Origin: Piezodorus guildinii | Taxonomy: Eukaryota; Arthropoda; Insecta; Hemiptera; Pentatomidae | Length of the DNA stretch: 64,000 bases | Assembly: GCA_023052935.1 (NCBI GenBank) | Contig: CM041297.1 | Coordinates: forward strand, 4,640,280 to 4,704,279 | Direction: 5' to 3' | Shown: positions 22,103 through 32,930 of the stretch, one piece after another | Numbering within the stretch: position 1 is the first letter of the stretch | Layout: every line of letters begins with the position of its first letter | Made by a program: the position numbers and the translations under genes | The notes under the pieces: model-generated | Database searches by the model: none | What the model saw: the letters and a program-made list of their open reading frames with translations, nothing else | What the model was told of the DNA's origin: nothing

Positions 22103-23357
22103 GGGGCCAGTTGCACCAACCCAAGTCAAAGTGCAGTAAGGGTAACCTCCGTTGAAGTCAGCCATTGCCCGTTGCACCACCTAGGGTAGGGATGCTGAAT
22201 CCACGGTAAGCTTTACCGGGGGTAAGGCTCACCGTTTAACCTCCAATAAATTGGTAACCTTCCTGAATAGTTTGAAATAGTATCACTTTTGTTTTATGTA
22301 ATTGTTTTATCTGCTACTATTTCAAAGAAATGGATTTGATTAACATTGAACACTTGACAGATGACGAAGAATATATTATTAATTTTTTATTAATTTAATA
22401 AATTTGTAGTGATTATTTACGAAAGGTATTTTAATGTTTGTTTTACTTTCGTAAAATTTTAATAAACATTTTCATTTTATAATTACAGTTTTATTATTTA
22501 ATCCATTGAAATAGATTCTCTCTAAATAATTGACAATGTTTGGTTTTGTAAATATAAGATATTTAAGTTGTTATCATTATTAATAGTTCTTTAGTGATTC
22601 CTAGGCCTATATCATTTTAAGTCAGTTAAAAATCCCACTATATTCCTGTAAAAATAAGTTGTCTACATTCTGTATGTGGAGGATGATTTTTAGTAGTTTC
22701 CATATCTGTTTTTGAAAATTTTGAACACAAATGATTGATTTTTTATTAACCAAATAATTCTATTATTAATGCATTTAAATGTAGACTAGAGACAAATATC
22801 TTCTAATTTTGTACAAAATGTTCTGCAGTATGTTTTACATACTTAATTAGGGTTGTAATTTTCAATTAACATGAGGGGGTATGTTGTTAATTTCATTCTT
22901 AGGACTCCATAGGGAATTACAAGTGACTAAAAACCAAAATAGATGACATTTTGTTGACTTATAAACTGATTGCTGTGGAATGAAAATTAAAAAAATCACA
23001 AACAATCCAAACACATTTATTCACATTCAGGAAACAAATAATAAATTTACTATATTCTTTTAACAACTACGACAAATAATAATATAATAATAAATAAACG
23101 ATATTCTTTTAATAACATACTTTAAAATAGAAGAATGCATTTCTTAAAAATAAGTTCCAAAGTAGCTAAGCTGGTAAGGTTAAGAATTGAAATCAGGATG
23201 TAAAATGGCCAACCTACCTTTCATCTCCCGCGAGACAGTAGCTTAAGTAAACGCCTACCAAGAACGCTCCCTGCTGAAATCGGAGTTGAGCTATCTACCG
23301 TAGTTTTACCTGGGGTAAGCTTACCTTAGGTTGAACCGAGGCTGGTGCAGCTGGCCC
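22103..23357. mobile_element. 1.25-kb terminal-inverted-repeat DNA element, non-autonomous
   Basis: The ends are inverted copies: left 'gggccagttgcaccaacc' and right, read inward on the other strand, 'gggccagctgcaccagcc' (2 mismatches in 18). Further in, both sides contain 'gtaagctt.acc..gggtaa'. The interior is AT-rich with no transposase. The GGGCC...GTTGCACCA type of end is reminiscent of PIF/Harbinger elements, but I could not fix the target duplication. It lies inside the 3' UTR of a J2 copy. Confidence 0.75.
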
Positions 23358-23450
23358 TGAGAGTATGTGGCTCTAGCGTCCCTCTAGGCCTGACCCTGAC
23401 ACAACATCAAATTAATTTATTTCTACTGTTCATTCAATGAAAAAAAAAAA
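23358..23450 (+). mobile_element. J2 LINE 3' UTR, right piece
   Basis: After the DNA element the J2 tail resumes ('tatgtggctctagcg', matching 'tgtggctatggcg' of other copies) and ends in an A-run at about 23437-23449. Confidence 0.65.
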
Positions 23451-23755
23451 ATATTCTCGGATGCACTGAGTCCTGAAAATTCCAGAGCACAAGTCACAAG
23501 CGAAAGGGACTTTGTCGACTTTAGCCGGGCTTTGGAGAACTTTATGCAGATTGGCCGCTTGACATTCATGAACTGACAACGGATTTCATCAACCTCGACG
23601 AGAATTCAATGATGGAATGATTCTGTTTTCGTAAACTCTGCCAAGGGGAAAAAGTGGGTAAATAAAACATCTTGTAACTTTTTATGTTACAATTTTGACA
23701 TGAATGGTTTTTAAGGTATTTTCAAAACGTGATATCAAACGTATTGTAGAAAGAT
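23451..23755. other. unrecognised stretch
   Basis: Mixed composition, no recognised domain or repeat. Confidence 0.45.
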
Positions 23756-24298
23756 GAAAATAGTATAAACTTATCAATAACTCAGTTTTTTAGAAAGCTA
23801 AGAAAAAAATTATTATCGTCAGTTATTTTTTAAGATAGAGAAAAATATGTATAAAGTTTTTTAGCTATAACACCGCGTATAGTTAAAACGAGAGAATTAA
23901 AGAGAAAAAATGAAATTGTATCTATAAATACGCCCACGGCACAGTTATTTTTAAAGAAACAGAAAAATATTTATGGAGTTTTGGAATCAAAAACGAAAAA
24001 AAATTAAAATCTTGCCTATAAATACATTTGAAACTCCTTTATTTTTGAAGATAGAGAAATATATGTATAGAGTTTTAGAATCACTAAAGCACGTTAAACA
24101 AATTAATATCTTATGTTCACAAAATGAAAAAGAAACATTGAAATTGGTTCAGAACTAGCAGATATTGCATTTTGAAATTAGCAGCGGTTACATTCCATTT
24201 TCTTTGAATTATTTATTGCTTTTCATATTATTATTCATATTAACAGCGATTTAACATTCATACCCTAATAGAATTATTTGGAAATAATAAACCATTGT
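23756..24298 (+). repeat. repeat C with tandem ~100-120 bp units
   Basis: Three successive units start at about 23821, 23943 and 24039, each with 'ttattttt.aaga.agagaaa' and 'agttttagaatca'-like blocks. The repeat C 3' segment follows. It is interrupted at 24298 by P2 and resumes at 25515. Confidence 0.75.
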
Positions 24299-24448
24299 AG
24301 GTGGAATAATCAGGAGTCGGTCTTTTCTAAATATTTTTACTGAGCTTGACTGAAACGTCGGCGAAATTAAAAATATTTAGACACTTAAAAGAGCACACAT
24401 TGACTTCCATTTGTCACTTAATTACTTTATTTCATAAGCTTTCATATC

Positions 24449-24486
24449 TGTCAACGTTTCGGGGCTGTTTCCCCATTTTCAGACTT
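24449..24486 (-). ncRNA. hammerhead-like motif, P2 left arm
   Basis: Minus strand reads GTC, CTGAAAA-type core (the GA of CUGAUGA is altered), T, stem GGGG/CCCC, GAAAC, GTT, GAC. Stem I is GTC/GAC, a compensated change from GCC/GGC in P1, P3 and P4. The altered core suggests it no longer cleaves. Confidence 0.55.
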
Positions 24487-24677
24487 ATTTTTTTCATTAT
24501 ATAAATGCTTTTTCATATATAACCCATTACTTTATTTCATAGCACACTGCTATTTGTCCTCATGGGTGTTCATTGGCTCACAGTTGTCACAGCTGACAAA
24601 AATTATGGTTGGAACAAACCCTCGCTCCGATGAAATCAGTTGATCTTTTAATTAAAAAGTATTAAAATTAAGGGAGG

Positions 24678-24954
24678 GGGGTAGCTGGGTGGCTAGCGTA
24701 ACAGCCTACCATGCTAAAGGTCACGGGTTCAACCCTCAGGTGGTCCTAGGATTTTTTAATGGGAGTAAAAAATCCTTAGTTACGCCGTCCTTCGGAGGGG
24801 ACGTTAAAAGGTGGTCCCGAGCCTGTGCGATGTCAGGTACTCGTAAAAGATCCCTATCCTAATAAAACCTGGATAGGCAAAATTTAGGACTCCCACTGTA
24901 GCATCGTCCGATTAGCCATAGTAGCATAAAGTGACGTTAAATAAATAAACAAAC
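24678..24954 (+). mobile_element. S1 SINE, full length, 12-bp target duplication
   Basis: Best S1 copy. The tRNA-like head has 'gtggctagcgtaacagcc' (A-box region) and 'gggttcaaccctc' (B box, 24725-24737). The central part has 'gatgtcaggtactcg' and 'aaagatccctatcc', and the 3' part has 'actcccactgtagcatcg' and 'aaagtgacgttaaat'. The tail is AAAT/AAAC repeats. It is flanked by a perfect 12-bp duplication 'aattaagggagg' (24666-24677, 24955-24966). Transcription would be by RNA polymerase III. Its LINE partner is not identified. Confidence 0.93.
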
Positions 24955-25312
24955 AATTAAGGGAGGTTACAAAAACATTGATAGTGTTATTGGTTATGTA
25001 TCTTAGTCTTGTTCAGTTTATGATACATGTTTATTATGTTAGTATTGTTTTGATTTATTAATGAATATTGAACCCGTAGGGGTAAGTTTATCTTTGATGT
25101 TTAGTATTTTTTTTTGTTTACAGTAAACGTTTTAAATGTGATTTATTATAAAATTGTATTGTAACCTTTTAGGTTCAATTACCTGATGTGAAAATAAAGA
25201 AGTTTCAAGTTAAAAATGGTTACTACTCACTCCCCCTCCGCTGGGCTAGCACTTATTTAAATAAATAACTATACAACGTAAATAGAGACGTTACACAGTG
25301 AGGAAAAAAATA

Positions 25313-25350
25313 AGTCTTGAAAATGGAGGAAACAGCCCCGAAACGTTGAC
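25313..25350 (+). ncRNA. hammerhead-like motif, P2 right arm
   Basis: Inverted partner of 24449-24486: 'gtcttgaaaatggagg', then 'aaacagccccgaaacgttga'. One base of stem II is changed (GGAG against CCCC). Likely inactive. Confidence 0.5.
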
Positions 25351-25514
25351 AGATATGAAAGCTTATGAAATAAAGTATTTAAGTGACAAATGATAGGCAA
25401 TGTGTGCTCTTTTAAGTGTTTATATTAAGAAAAACTTAAAAAATATTTAGAAAAAGACTGACTCCTGATTATTCCACCTGCAATGGTTTCTACAGTCGAC
25501 TATACATCCTCAAA

Positions 25515-25750
25515 AATAAACCATTGTGTAATAATTTTTTATTGTTTCCTAAAAATATCGATTTTTTTAAAGGATATGCCCTGTCTTATTATCCTGCCTA
25601 AAGGATATCATATTGCCTGTTGCCATCTTAAATATGAGATAAACGCAGTATTTTTACAAGTGCAATTTTGATTAAGATAAAGAAGAAATATACCCTAATA
25701 GAGTTATTTGAAATAATAACCAATTGTCTTATAATTCGCTGCGCTTTTAA
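25515..25750 (+). repeat. repeat C, right piece and fragment
   Basis: Continues after the P2 target duplication with 'aataaaccattgtgtaataa'. A second 'taccctaatagagttattt' at about 25690 shows another repeat C 3' end. Confidence 0.6.
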
Positions 25751-26337
25751 AAAGCATTAATAAGTTGACGCGAGGGAATTGAAATTCATTTTTTCATCTT
25801 AAAGCATAATTTAAAACTATTCTATCTCTTTAATATTGCCAGTAATAACAATAACAGACATAATTCGTCGTGTCTTTCATAAAAGAAAATTAAATGTAAA
25901 CTATATAAAAAGAATATTTAATATTCAAAGTTAATAATAGAAAAAAAAAAGTTAAAGATTTGGAAGATAAAGTTGGCTGTGGTTTCTAACTTGAAGTCTT
26001 ATTCCGCTTTGTGTCTCGTCCTTATCCATTATTACAATAACTTAAATATTTTTTGTCTAAGGACATTATTAATTCATATCCTTGCTTCAGCCTTCGGTTT
26101 GAAATTACAAAAAGAAAATGCTAAAGTAAAATATTACTGGAGAGTTCTTTGAAATAAAAGAGTTTTTAAATGAACTTAAATTCTTAATATTTACAAGAAT
26201 AATGGACGGTTGATGAGGCTTTAATTTAATTTATAATTGTCATTTAATGCTTACAAAATCTAGTGCAGTGTGTACCACACGATTTTTATTTGCTATTCAT
26301 TAATAGTTATTGTGATTTGTTTCATGAATAGCTTGTT
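25751..26337. other. unrecognised AT-rich stretch
   Basis: Contains a possible tiny H 5' end at about 26255-26290 ('aaaatctagtgcagtgtg'). Otherwise nothing recognised. Confidence 0.45.
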
Positions 26338-26560
26338 GATACATCTAAGGTTCGAGGGAGCTGCTGGTCTAGTATATAGGGCGCTGGTCTACTGTGCTTC
26401 GGGTTCCTGGGTTCGAACCCCGGCTGTGGCAGAATATTATTTATCGAATCACCTCCTTGCAGAGCACTGTCACTATAATAAACAGTACGAATATTTATAT
26501 GTACTCAGTCCAAGACCTTTCATGGGTTGTAGTGCTACAGGTTTTTTTTGGTTCACTTTT
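26338..26560 (+). mobile_element. S2 tRNA-derived SINE, internally shorter
   Basis: The head has 'tggtctagtatatagggcgc' (A-box region) and 'gggttcgaacccc' (B box, about 26409-26421). The 3' part has 'tcacctccttgcagagcac' and 'atatgtactcagtccaagac'. It lacks the ~90-bp middle part of the copy at 10783. Not a functional tRNA: the head is followed by SINE body and a T-run. Confidence 0.82.
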
Positions 26561-26859
26561 TGAAATACATTTTTAATGAGAATTAAAATTTTACAAACTA
26601 ATATCTCTTCTCTCTTTATATAAAATTATAACGCCATTTCGGTTTCCGCAAACTCCTTCTAAACCACGAGACGGATTTTGCTAAGTGTTTCACTATCATA
26701 TAGGGCATCCTTTTCTGAAGGTTTAAAAGTAAAATACATTGCAATTTATCTTTTCTTTAAACGGAAAAAATAAATTTACTGTAACCAAGTCATCAAAAAT
26801 TATTAAAATAAGTGAGTTATTTATGCGTAACATTTAAATTTTTTTCCTATTTTTACTTT

Positions 26860-27952
26860 CACTTTCCTATATATATATAGTAAGGGAAAGTATTGCGATC
26901 GTGAAACTTTTCGAATTATAGTTTTCAAAGAAAATACACGTTTTAGGGTCCCCTGAGTCAAAACAACCAAGTCCCGCAAAAAGGTCTGTGTGTGTGTTTG
27001 GTAACTCCAGGACGAAAACGAAAAGTTCTATGAAACCGAATTTTCATATTTATCATACCTAAACGCCCGAGAGGTTACAGAATCTTTTTGATCAAAATCA
27101 GCTGACCGAAAGATCTACATTATACCACGCATTTTGTACCATTTTACGATTTTCTCAAAAACGGCTCTAACGATTTTGATTAAACTCGTCTTACGATATA
27201 AAATTTGATGGGCTTTAATATGATGTAGGTTTCATTCTGATTGAAATACTCTTATAGATATTGATATTTTAAATTTTATTCCTCTAATGTACCTTTAATT
27301 TTGTAGATTTAAAAAAATTTGGAACGTCATCTTATTTGCATGAATAAATAACGGGTAAGTATAAAATGTCAGCGAATTTGATAAATAAATATAGGAGAAA
27401 AGCGCAATGATATTTTTTTATACAATTTTTGTGTTTTTGAATACAATAATTTTAATATAAATAATAAATAATATACCATTGGATAGCTAAAGACTTTAGT
27501 AGAAATATTATCTAATACAAAAAATGTATAAGGTTAATGTAGAGTGATGAAAAACCGATAAAACTAACTAATTGTTTCAGATAAAAATATAATAGTATAG
27601 TTAATAAAACACATGTTTCTATTGAAATTAAAAATAATTGACCGCAGGTGGTCCTAGGATTTTTTAATGGGAGTAAAATATCCTTAGTTACGCCGTCCTT
27701 CGGAGGGGACGTTATAATGTGGTCCCGAGCCTGTGCGATGTCAGGTACTCGGTAAAGATCCCTATCCTAATAAAACCTGGATAGGCAAAATTTAGGACTC
27801 CCACTGTAGCATCGTCCGATTAGCCATAGTAGCATAAAGTGACGTTAAATAAACAAACAAACAAACAAAAATAATTGATTCTTTAACAATTTATTTGTAT
27901 CTTTAAATGTATTTAAATTTATTTAAACAACGGAGGTAAAGCAGTGTGTTGC
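26860..27952 (-). mobile_element. H element, near full length, inverted
   Basis: Begins 'actttcactttcctatatat', the complement of the 3' hairpin end, and ends at 'ggaggtaaagcagtgtgttg', the complement of the 5' end. All internal blocks are in order, with a short GT run at 26988-26998 in the place of the long CA microsatellite at 46624. It is interrupted at 27642-27866 by an S1 SINE. Confidence 0.88.
27642..27866 (+). mobile_element. S1 SINE, 5'-truncated, 12-bp target duplication
   Basis: Starts in the middle of the tRNA-like head ('ccgcaggtggtcctagg'), so the promoter is missing, and ends in (AAAC)n. It is flanked by 'aaaaataattga' (27630-27641 and 27867-27878). Very similar in sequence to the copy at 24678, hence probably a recent insertion. 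Confidence 0.92.
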
Positions 27953-28224
27953 GCGTACCAAATTTTGTTTGCCATTACTGAAAATAATAAACCAAAACAA
28001 CATAGTTCTCGATATCCGGAAAATAATATATTCAATTTTCTCCCCAAAAATCATTTCTGTAATATCAAACCCACAGGAATCGTTTACTGGCAGCACCCTC
28101 TTTACTCTATCCAAAACAAGTATACACCACACACTAGCAATATCTCTGATAATCAATTGTCCATAATATTTGTTATTCAAGACACTACAAAGTAAAACAA
28201 CTATGCTAGTGTGTAATTAATTGT
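27953..28224. other. unrecognised stretch
   Basis: Overlapping frames of 65-85 codons on both strands, without a recognisable domain. Confidence 0.4.
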
Positions 28225-28384
28225 TTAAAGTTAAAGTTTGTTAGTTCAGCAAAGAAATTAGCAGTGGTGTTGAGCCATTTTCCTTTCCATTAGTTATTGC
28301 TTTTCGTATTAATTAATTGCCTATAAACTATATTATACCCTAATATTGTTATTTGGAAATAATTATCCAATAATTTGCAGCGTT
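28225..28384 (+). repeat. repeat C, 3' end
   Basis: Matches 17720-17865 ('ccctaatattgttatttgga', 'ataatttgcagcgttttt'). The H copy that follows was inserted at the T-run ending this block. Confidence 0.8.
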
Positions 28385-29492
28385 TTTACTTTCACTTACC
28401 TATATATGAAATATATAGTAAGCTTTCACTTACCTATATATATAATATATAGTAAGGGAAAGTATTTCGAATTCCAGTTTTCAACTGTTTAAGGATCCCC
28501 TGAGTACAAATGACCAAGTCCCGCAAAAAGAATATACCTTTTTTTGTAGGTGTGGTAACTCCAGAGCGTAAACCCAAAATCCTATAAAACTTAAATTTCA
28601 TATTTAAGACAACTATACGCCTTAGATGCTACGAAACCTTTTTCATCATAATCAGCTAACTAGAAGAGCCACTTTATACCATGCCTTTTACAAATTTGGA
28701 CGATTTTCTCAAAAACGACAGGAACGATTTTAATTAAACTCGCTATGTTCATGTAAATTTTAATGGGCTTTAATATCATGTAGAATTTCATTCTGATTTA
28801 AATAGTCTGATTGGACTTAAATGGCGATATTTTGAACTATCTTGTTCTAAACTACCTTTAACGTTGTACATTCCATACGATTAAGCATATCATCTTAATG
28901 ATATTGATAATGTAAGGCTAAATATACAAGTTGGAGATATTTTATGACCAACTAAAGGAAAAAAGGACAAAATTATTTTTGTATGTAATTTCTGTTGTTT
29001 TGTTTTTTATAATAGGAACGGTGCTATTTATGAATAATATATTTTGGGAAAGAGAAAGATTTTAGAAAAAATATTATTTGCTACACAAAGTTGTAAAAGG
29101 TAATATAAAGTAACGATTTGAGAATAAACTGATTACTTTTTTTTTTTTTTATTCCTATGTATTACAGTTTGTCACTATGGACAATAATAATATTGCTAAA
29201 GGATACCATTCATAGAATATTTACAATATTAACAAAAGAAATGTCAAATTACATAAAATGAAACCAAACTAAATAAACGTAAACTGATAACTAAATAACA
29301 ATTTAATATAGTTATATTATTTAATCTAAATCATATGTTTCCAAAGAAAATGAATACACTTTGTATTAAAACAAACGTTTTATTAAAACAAATATTTTTA
29401 AATTGAAGAATATTTAATAGTTTTTAAATTGATTTTAATAGTCGAGGTAAATGAAAGTCATGTGTTGCCTGCACCAGATTTTTTTAATACAA
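28385..29492 (-). mobile_element. H element, near full length, inverted, with LINE tail inside
   Basis: Starts with a duplicated hairpin end ('actttcacttacctatatat' at about 28387 and again at 28427, so the terminus is doubled). It ends at 'gtaaatgaaagtcatgtgtt', 'gcctgcaccaga' and a T-run. It is interrupted by a LINE tail at 29137-29279. The neighbouring repeat C sequence shows insertion inside a run of T, consistent with a T|T target. Confidence 0.88.
29137..29279 (-). mobile_element. LINE 3' tail inside H, target duplication
   Basis: 3' UTR-only insertion with its poly-A as a T-run on the left, and the J2-type tail motif (complement of 'attattattgtcc'). Flanked by 'taaactgattac' (29125-29136) and 'taaactgataac' (29280-29291), a 12-bp duplication with one change. 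Confidence 0.85.
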
Positions 29493-29986
29493 AAATCTTA
29501 CTTTCATATTGGTTCATTATTTCTAATAATGATCAATTGTATTTTGACAAATAAAATCGTTAACAAAAATTGAGGTTTCAGGTTTACATAAAATCCACAT
29601 GTTGCATAACGGGATAGAAATTTAAATATTTATAGTATAATAAATTAAACATAAAGAGCTATAAAAGATCCTTATAATAAATAATTGGCTCAGTTGAGTG
29701 ACGAAGGAAGATTTAAGCAGAAAGGTAATATGGTGGAAGAGGGAAGAGAAGGCTCATCGAATTATGGTGGACCACATGAACCACCTCAAGGAAGCACAAA
29801 ATGGTTTATCATCGCGCCGCTCCAGTCGGGTCTCGAGCTACTTAACTTATCTTCCCCAATCACACGGAATATAATTCAATGTATTATAGCATATATATTA
29901 ATAATACTATATTGTTTACTCAGATCCTTATTTGCCTATAATATATAATAATAGTCTTTATTGAAATACATATGAACATTTATAAT
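29493..29986. other. unrecognised stretch
   Basis: An 87-codon frame at 29685-29948 starts MAQLSDEGRFKQKG. No domain recognised and the base composition gives no support for coding. Confidence 0.4.
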
Positions 29987-30090
29987 GATGGAGTTTTGTT
30001 GACCGTTGAGAAATTAGATGAGGAAGATGGTTGGGGGTGCGGTCATAAATTAAAAACACACATTTAAAATAAATGTTATTTTAATTATGT

Positions 30091-30130
30091 GCCGACGTTT
30101 CGGCCTACAATGTGGGCCTTCATCAGGGCT
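30091..30130 (-). ncRNA. hammerhead-like ribozyme motif, P3 left arm
   Basis: Minus strand reads GCC, CTGATGA, A, stem GGCC/GGCC around CACATTGTA, GAAAC, GTC, GGC. Core complete, apart from the one extra base before stem II. Stem I is GCC/GGC and the predicted cleavage triplet is GTC. Confidence 0.72.
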
Positions 30131-30690
30131 AAAAGAAATAAGATAACAACCAATGTAATTATAGACTTAATAATGCGTTAGGTATATAATAATAATATGA
30201 CAGTAATAAATTATGGGAACATAAATAATATTAAATGTAAAATGATAATAAGATGACAATTATAAAGTATGGAAATAAGGTGACAGTTATAAAGTATGGA
30301 AATAAACAAAATTAAGATGATAGTTATAAAGTATGGAAGTAAACATAATTGAGATGATAATATTGTAATGAGAATATATAAAGAGAGACTAAGTAAATGA
30401 AAAAAATGATAAAGGAAAAATATGTGAACAACTAAAATTTTAAATATTAACAATTTTGAGTTGATATATGACGGTAATATATTAAAAACATAGTTAAGAG
30501 TATAGGTAATATATAAAAAATATAGTCATTACAAAAGAGAAACAGTATGAATAAAAATCAATGTCATCTTATTATCATTTTACATTTAATATTATTTATG
30601 TTCCCATAATTTATTACTGTCATATTATTATTATATACCTAACGCATTATTAAGTCTATAATTACATTGGTTGTTATCTTGTTTCTTTTA

Positions 30691-30729
30691 GCCCTGATGA
30701 AGGCCCACATTGTAGGCCGAAACGTCGGC
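30691..30729 (+). ncRNA. hammerhead-like ribozyme motif, P3 right arm
   Basis: Identical on the plus strand to the motif of the left arm, with complete CTGATGA, GGCC/GGCC stem, GAAAC and GTC before GGC. Best candidate in the window for an active ribozyme. Confidence 0.72.
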
Positions 30730-30879
30730 ACATAATTAAAATAACATTTATTTTAAATGTGTGTTTTTTAATTTATGACCGCACCCCCAACCATCTTCCT
30801 CATCTAATGAACATTTATAATACATTTTATTTACTTGTTTTTTCTTCTTTCTTTATATACATATATGTACATAGACCTT

Positions 30880-31510
30880 CCTTTTCAGGAGTTTAAAGTC
30901 TTTAAAACTAACTACCCGTAGTTGAGTTGAAGAGTTAGCTCACCTTCATCTTCCAAAATTCCCTGCCCTAGATCATCACCTCACCGTAGCACTCCACCTG
31001 GGGTGATCTCATCGACCAACCTTCTTCTTTACCTGTCTCGGTTCCTTTTCCTATCCAATGGGGTCCTCTCAGTCAATATTTTAGCCCAGTTTTTATCATT
31101 TTTCCTCGTTAGATGGCCAGCTCATTTCCATTTCATCTTTTTCACAAATGTGATTGCATCAGTGACACGACTAACCTTTCTTATTTTTCCTTACGCCTAA
31201 CATACTCCTCTTTATTGCTCTTTGACATGTTATAATTTTTCTCTCATGAAGCTTGTTGAGGGACCATGTTGGCATCCATAAGATAGGACAGGCAATATAC
31301 AGCTATTGAAGGCTAACGTTTTTAGAGGCTGGCTGATATTGTTCTTCATAACCATCCCTAAGCTCCAATATTTCCGCCAAGCCATAGCTGTCCTAGTTTG
31401 GATTTCAATAGACTGTCTATCTTTAAGAGATATTACTTGTCCTAGATGCCTGTATTATATATCTACATGTTAAGGTAAGACCTCATCCCGTCCTATAATT
31501 TTCTTTAACA
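30880..31510 (-). pseudogene. R3 RTE-type LINE, C-terminal remnant
   Basis: Minus strand reads SIEIQTRTAMAWRKY, then LKTLAFNSCILPVLSYG and MKWKWAGHLTRKNDKNW, the typical C-terminal region of RTE/BovB-like reverse transcriptases, with several in-frame stops. The catalytic domain is absent. Diverged from R1 and R2. Confidence 0.82.
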
Positions 31511-31514
31511 AATT

Positions 31515-31643
31515 GACTCATTGCTTGGTCAAATGACATCAAATATCTGGGACCAGTCATAGATAAAAGACTGACTTTAACACAACACACGGATTATATC
31601 TGTAACGAAGCCAACAGAGCTTTATGTACTAAATTTACGTAAA
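31515..31643 (+). pseudogene. jockey-superfamily LINE remnant, left piece
   Basis: Reads DIKYLGPVIDKRLTLTQHTD and ANRALCTKF, a post-catalytic jockey-type segment. Interrupted by a CR1-like LINE, and resumes near 32935. Confidence 0.65.
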
Positions 31644-32930
31644 GGGCCTTCCCTTCTATATCCATCACTCACAATTCCATATTTATGCGGATGACCTCCA
31701 AATTTATTTATCCTTCTCTCCGTCGGACCTATTACTAGCAACAGAAAAGCTTCAGGAAGATTTAAACAGAATTAGTTGTTGGGCAGCTGACAACAAGCTA
31801 AAGTTAAATGCTGAGAAAACTAAAGCGATAGTAATAGGTACCAATCCACTCCTTAAAACCCTTTCCCTAATCCCAACACTATTTTTAAATAATCAACCTA
31901 AAAAGTTCCACCAAACCGTCAAAAACCTTGGAGTAACTGTCGATCAATCTCTTTCCTGGAAAATCCATGTTTCCGAAATTTCCCGACGCAAAATTTCCAT
32001 CCTGAAACTCCTTAATTACCACCGTCACCTTCTCCCATTTAAAACCGTAGGCTCTTGGTTTGCTCATTAATATTCCCCCACTTTGACTACTGTTGTGCGG
32101 GTGCCTCTGGAGATCTTGAAGCTATACTAAAAACATTATTTAACTGCCTGATAGGTTTTATCTTTGGGATATCCAGAGACACCTCTGTAACTCCATTCTA
32201 CGATGAGTTAAAGTGGCTTTATCCTTCCTACCATCTCTAAGTACCTCCTGGCATCCTTCCTTTACCAAGTTCTCCGATCTCAACGTCCATCTTACATCTC
32301 AGATATATTTTCATTTAAATCCTCCGCCCACACCTGCAACACTCGTTCGCGACCTTCGGAACTGTACGCCTCATCGAACCGCAGCTTTCGACAGATCTTT
32401 CCTTATCCGATCCTCGTCCTTATGGAATTCTATTCCGTCTCATATCCGTCACTCCAATACTCTTCCGGCCTTCAAATCCCGTTTGTTCAAACACTTTTTG
32501 TCGATCCAATTCTCAAATAACCCCAAGTAATCAGCAAATTTCAATAAAAATCAGTAAATAGAGCAGAGAAAAACAGTTATTTACTATATCTTATTATGTA
32601 TTCAAACATTTATGTATTTTATGTTAAAGTTTTCACAAGCATTGAAAACTTATTTTAATTAGCCCTGTATATATGAATATGTAAATATTTTATTTTTTGT
32701 CTAGTTTGTTTTATTTATTTATTTTTTTTAAAATTATTATTATTAGAAGCTACCAGTTAATTTATTACTGTTATTCATTTTCTTTGTTATTTATGTTGTT
32801 TTTTGTTTATTTTTTTTTATTACTCTAAGATACTGAAGTTCCAATTTGATTTGTCTGTAACATTATTCTGAAGGGACTTGTCCCAGAATAAATAAAGAAT
32901 TTATTATTATTATTATTATAAATATCTATA
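31644..32930 (+). pseudogene. CR1-like LINE, 5'-truncated
   Basis: Starts just before the catalytic box: QFHIYADDLQIY, then LNRISCWAADNKLKLNAEKT and VKNLGVTVDQSLSW. Frameshifts follow near 32050 (LIFPHFDYC) and 32210. The C-terminal frame at 32213-32530 ends RSFLIRSSSLWNSIPSHIRH and FKSRLFKHFLS, typical of CR1/L2-type elements. The 3' UTR ends 'gaagggacttgtcccagaat' then a TTA repeat (about 32906-32928). The fingers region and endonuclease are missing. Confidence 0.85.

Larger units (their letters stand above)
24299..25514. mobile_element. P2: inverted-repeat element with hammerhead-like motifs
   Basis: Arms at about 24300-24490 and 25306-25480 are inverted copies ('ggtggaataatcaggagtc' outermost). 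It is flanked by a perfect 13-bp duplication 'aataaaccattgt' (24286-24298, 25515-25527) within repeat C. About 30 extra bases outside the right arm contain the complement of GGATGTATAGTCGACTGTAG, the same block found at the left end of P4. The loop holds an S1 SINE (24678-24954) with its own target duplication, so P2 is older than that SINE. No protein-coding capacity. Confidence 0.75.
29987..30806. mobile_element. P3: inverted-repeat element with intact hammerhead-like motifs
   Basis: Arms of about 240 bp (30017-30258 and 30563-30805) are nearly perfect inverted copies around a ~300-bp AT-rich spacer. It is flanked by a perfect 15-bp duplication 'atgaacatttataat' (29972-29986, 30807-30821). 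The left end has 30 extra bases containing TTGACCGTTGAGAA, shared with P1. The near-identity of the arms suggests a young element or recent arm copying. Transcription from either strand would give a long hairpin with a sense ribozyme motif in the 3' arm. No coding frame. Confidence 0.8.

Noticed and set aside
26338..26425. tRNA gene candidate
   Set aside because: Good B box but continues into SINE body and a T-run; part of S2.
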